Source: Rubrobacteraceae bacterium
GTDB lineage: Bacteria > Actinomycetota > Rubrobacteria > Rubrobacterales > Rubrobacteraceae
DNA length: 5,266 nt
Direction of reading: 5' to 3'
Assembly (NCBI GenBank): GCA_029240775.1
Contig: JARDZQ010000302.1
Span: 1-5,266 of the forward strand
In this document: positions 4,899-5,266 of the stretch, piece by piece
How the letters are laid out: every line of letters begins with the position of its first letter
Numbering within the stretch: the first letter of the stretch is position 1
Translations under genes and position numbers: made by a program
The notes under the pieces: generated by a model
What the model saw: only the letters and a program-made list of their open reading frames with translations
Databases searched by the model: none
Told to the model about the DNA's origin: nothing

Positions 4899-5266
4899 GC
4901 GGCCTTCACCTCGCCCGCTTTGAGGATGCCGCTCTTGCGGGTGGCACGGATCCAAAGCTCCGCTACGGAGGCGTGCGCGACGAATGCCACCGTAAAGGAC
5001 ATCACCGACAGCGCGGCGATCTGCGCGTCCGTTGGTGCGGACACTATGATCATCGCGGGGATGAAGATCAGCCGCATCGTGGCGATAGACAGCGCTATGG
5101 CGAACGCCCGGATCATCCACTCCCGGTGCAGGTTCACCTGCCCGGCCCGGACGTAGACGAAGCCTCTGACGAGAGATACGAGGAACAGGGTACCGAAGAG
5201 GCCGATGATCACCCTCTCCCCCCAGCCAGAGAAGGGGATCACCAGCCCCATGAACAGGGCCGTTAC
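4895..5266 (-). CDS. DUF2306-type integral membrane protein (5' end beyond window)
   Basis: The last 123 residues of a membrane protein. The frame is open to the right edge, so the ATG at 5251 is probably internal, as DUF2306 (PF10067) proteins are usually longer and have an additional N-terminal helix or two. Seen directly, numbering from the edge: hydrophobic segments at about 1-12, 19-38, 53-76 and 84-104, and between the second and third the signature NLHREWMIRAF (45-55) with H47. This His-Arg-x-Trp-Met motif is characteristic of the family, whose biochemical role is not established. A relation to heme- or quinone-linked membrane proteins is only a guess. The tail AELWIRATRKSG is cytoplasmic by the positive-inside rule. 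The stop overlaps the next ATG as ATGA. It probably heads, or lies inside, the operon that contains the hydrolase. Confidence 0.78.
   Translation of the reverse strand, partial: VTALFMGLVIPFSGWGERVIIGLFGTLFLVSLVRGFVYVRAGQVNLHREWMIRAFAIALSIATMRLIFIPAMIIVSAPTDAQIAALSVMSFTVAFVAHASVAELWIRATRKSGILKAGEVKAA

Noticed and set aside
1..5266. CRISPR arrays, tRNA/rRNA genes, insertion sequences, phage or toxin-antitoxin modules
   Set aside because: I saw no regularly spaced repeats, cloverleaf-type segments, transposase-like frames or terminal inverted repeats.

Overview
The window is GC-rich bacterial DNA, and every gene I can support lies on the minus strand, so transcription runs from the right edge to the left. 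The GC-rich coding sequence, the strong AGGAGG ribosome-binding sites and the families present suggest an Actinomycetota soil bacterium, possibly Rubrobacter-like. That placement is an inference from general character, not from a marker gene.

In transcription order the layout is as follows. (1) The C-terminal part of a DUF2306-type membrane protein runs off the right edge. (2) A doubtful 49-codon ORF is joined to both neighbours by ATGA stop/start overlaps. (3) A complete alpha/beta hydrolase follows. (4) Next is a broken N-terminal stub of a dihydrofolate reductase (RibD-C/YwjB-like) family gene. (5) A short-chain dehydrogenase (SDR) is open from start to stop but lacks about 30 residues of its Rossmann fold. 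(6) A complete APH-type phosphotransferase follows. (7) A second SDR survives only as about 29 N-terminal codons behind a perfect ribosome-binding site. (8) About 370 bases hold no recognisable gene and probably contain the promoter of the last unit. (9) A complete FMO/CzcO-like FAD-dependent oxidoreductase is followed 11 bases later by (10) a ferric-reductase-like, bis-heme membrane protein that runs off the left edge.

Units 1 to 7 have short gaps or overlaps and could be one transcript of small-molecule-modifying enzymes (hydrolase, reductases, kinase). Units 9 and 10 look like a separate two-gene redox operon. The most notable feature is decay. Three reductase-type genes interleaved with healthy genes have each lost sequence shortly after an intact start codon and ribosome-binding site. 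I saw no RNA gene, CRISPR array, insertion sequence or convincing terminator, and nothing that clearly amounts to a new defence or mobile system.
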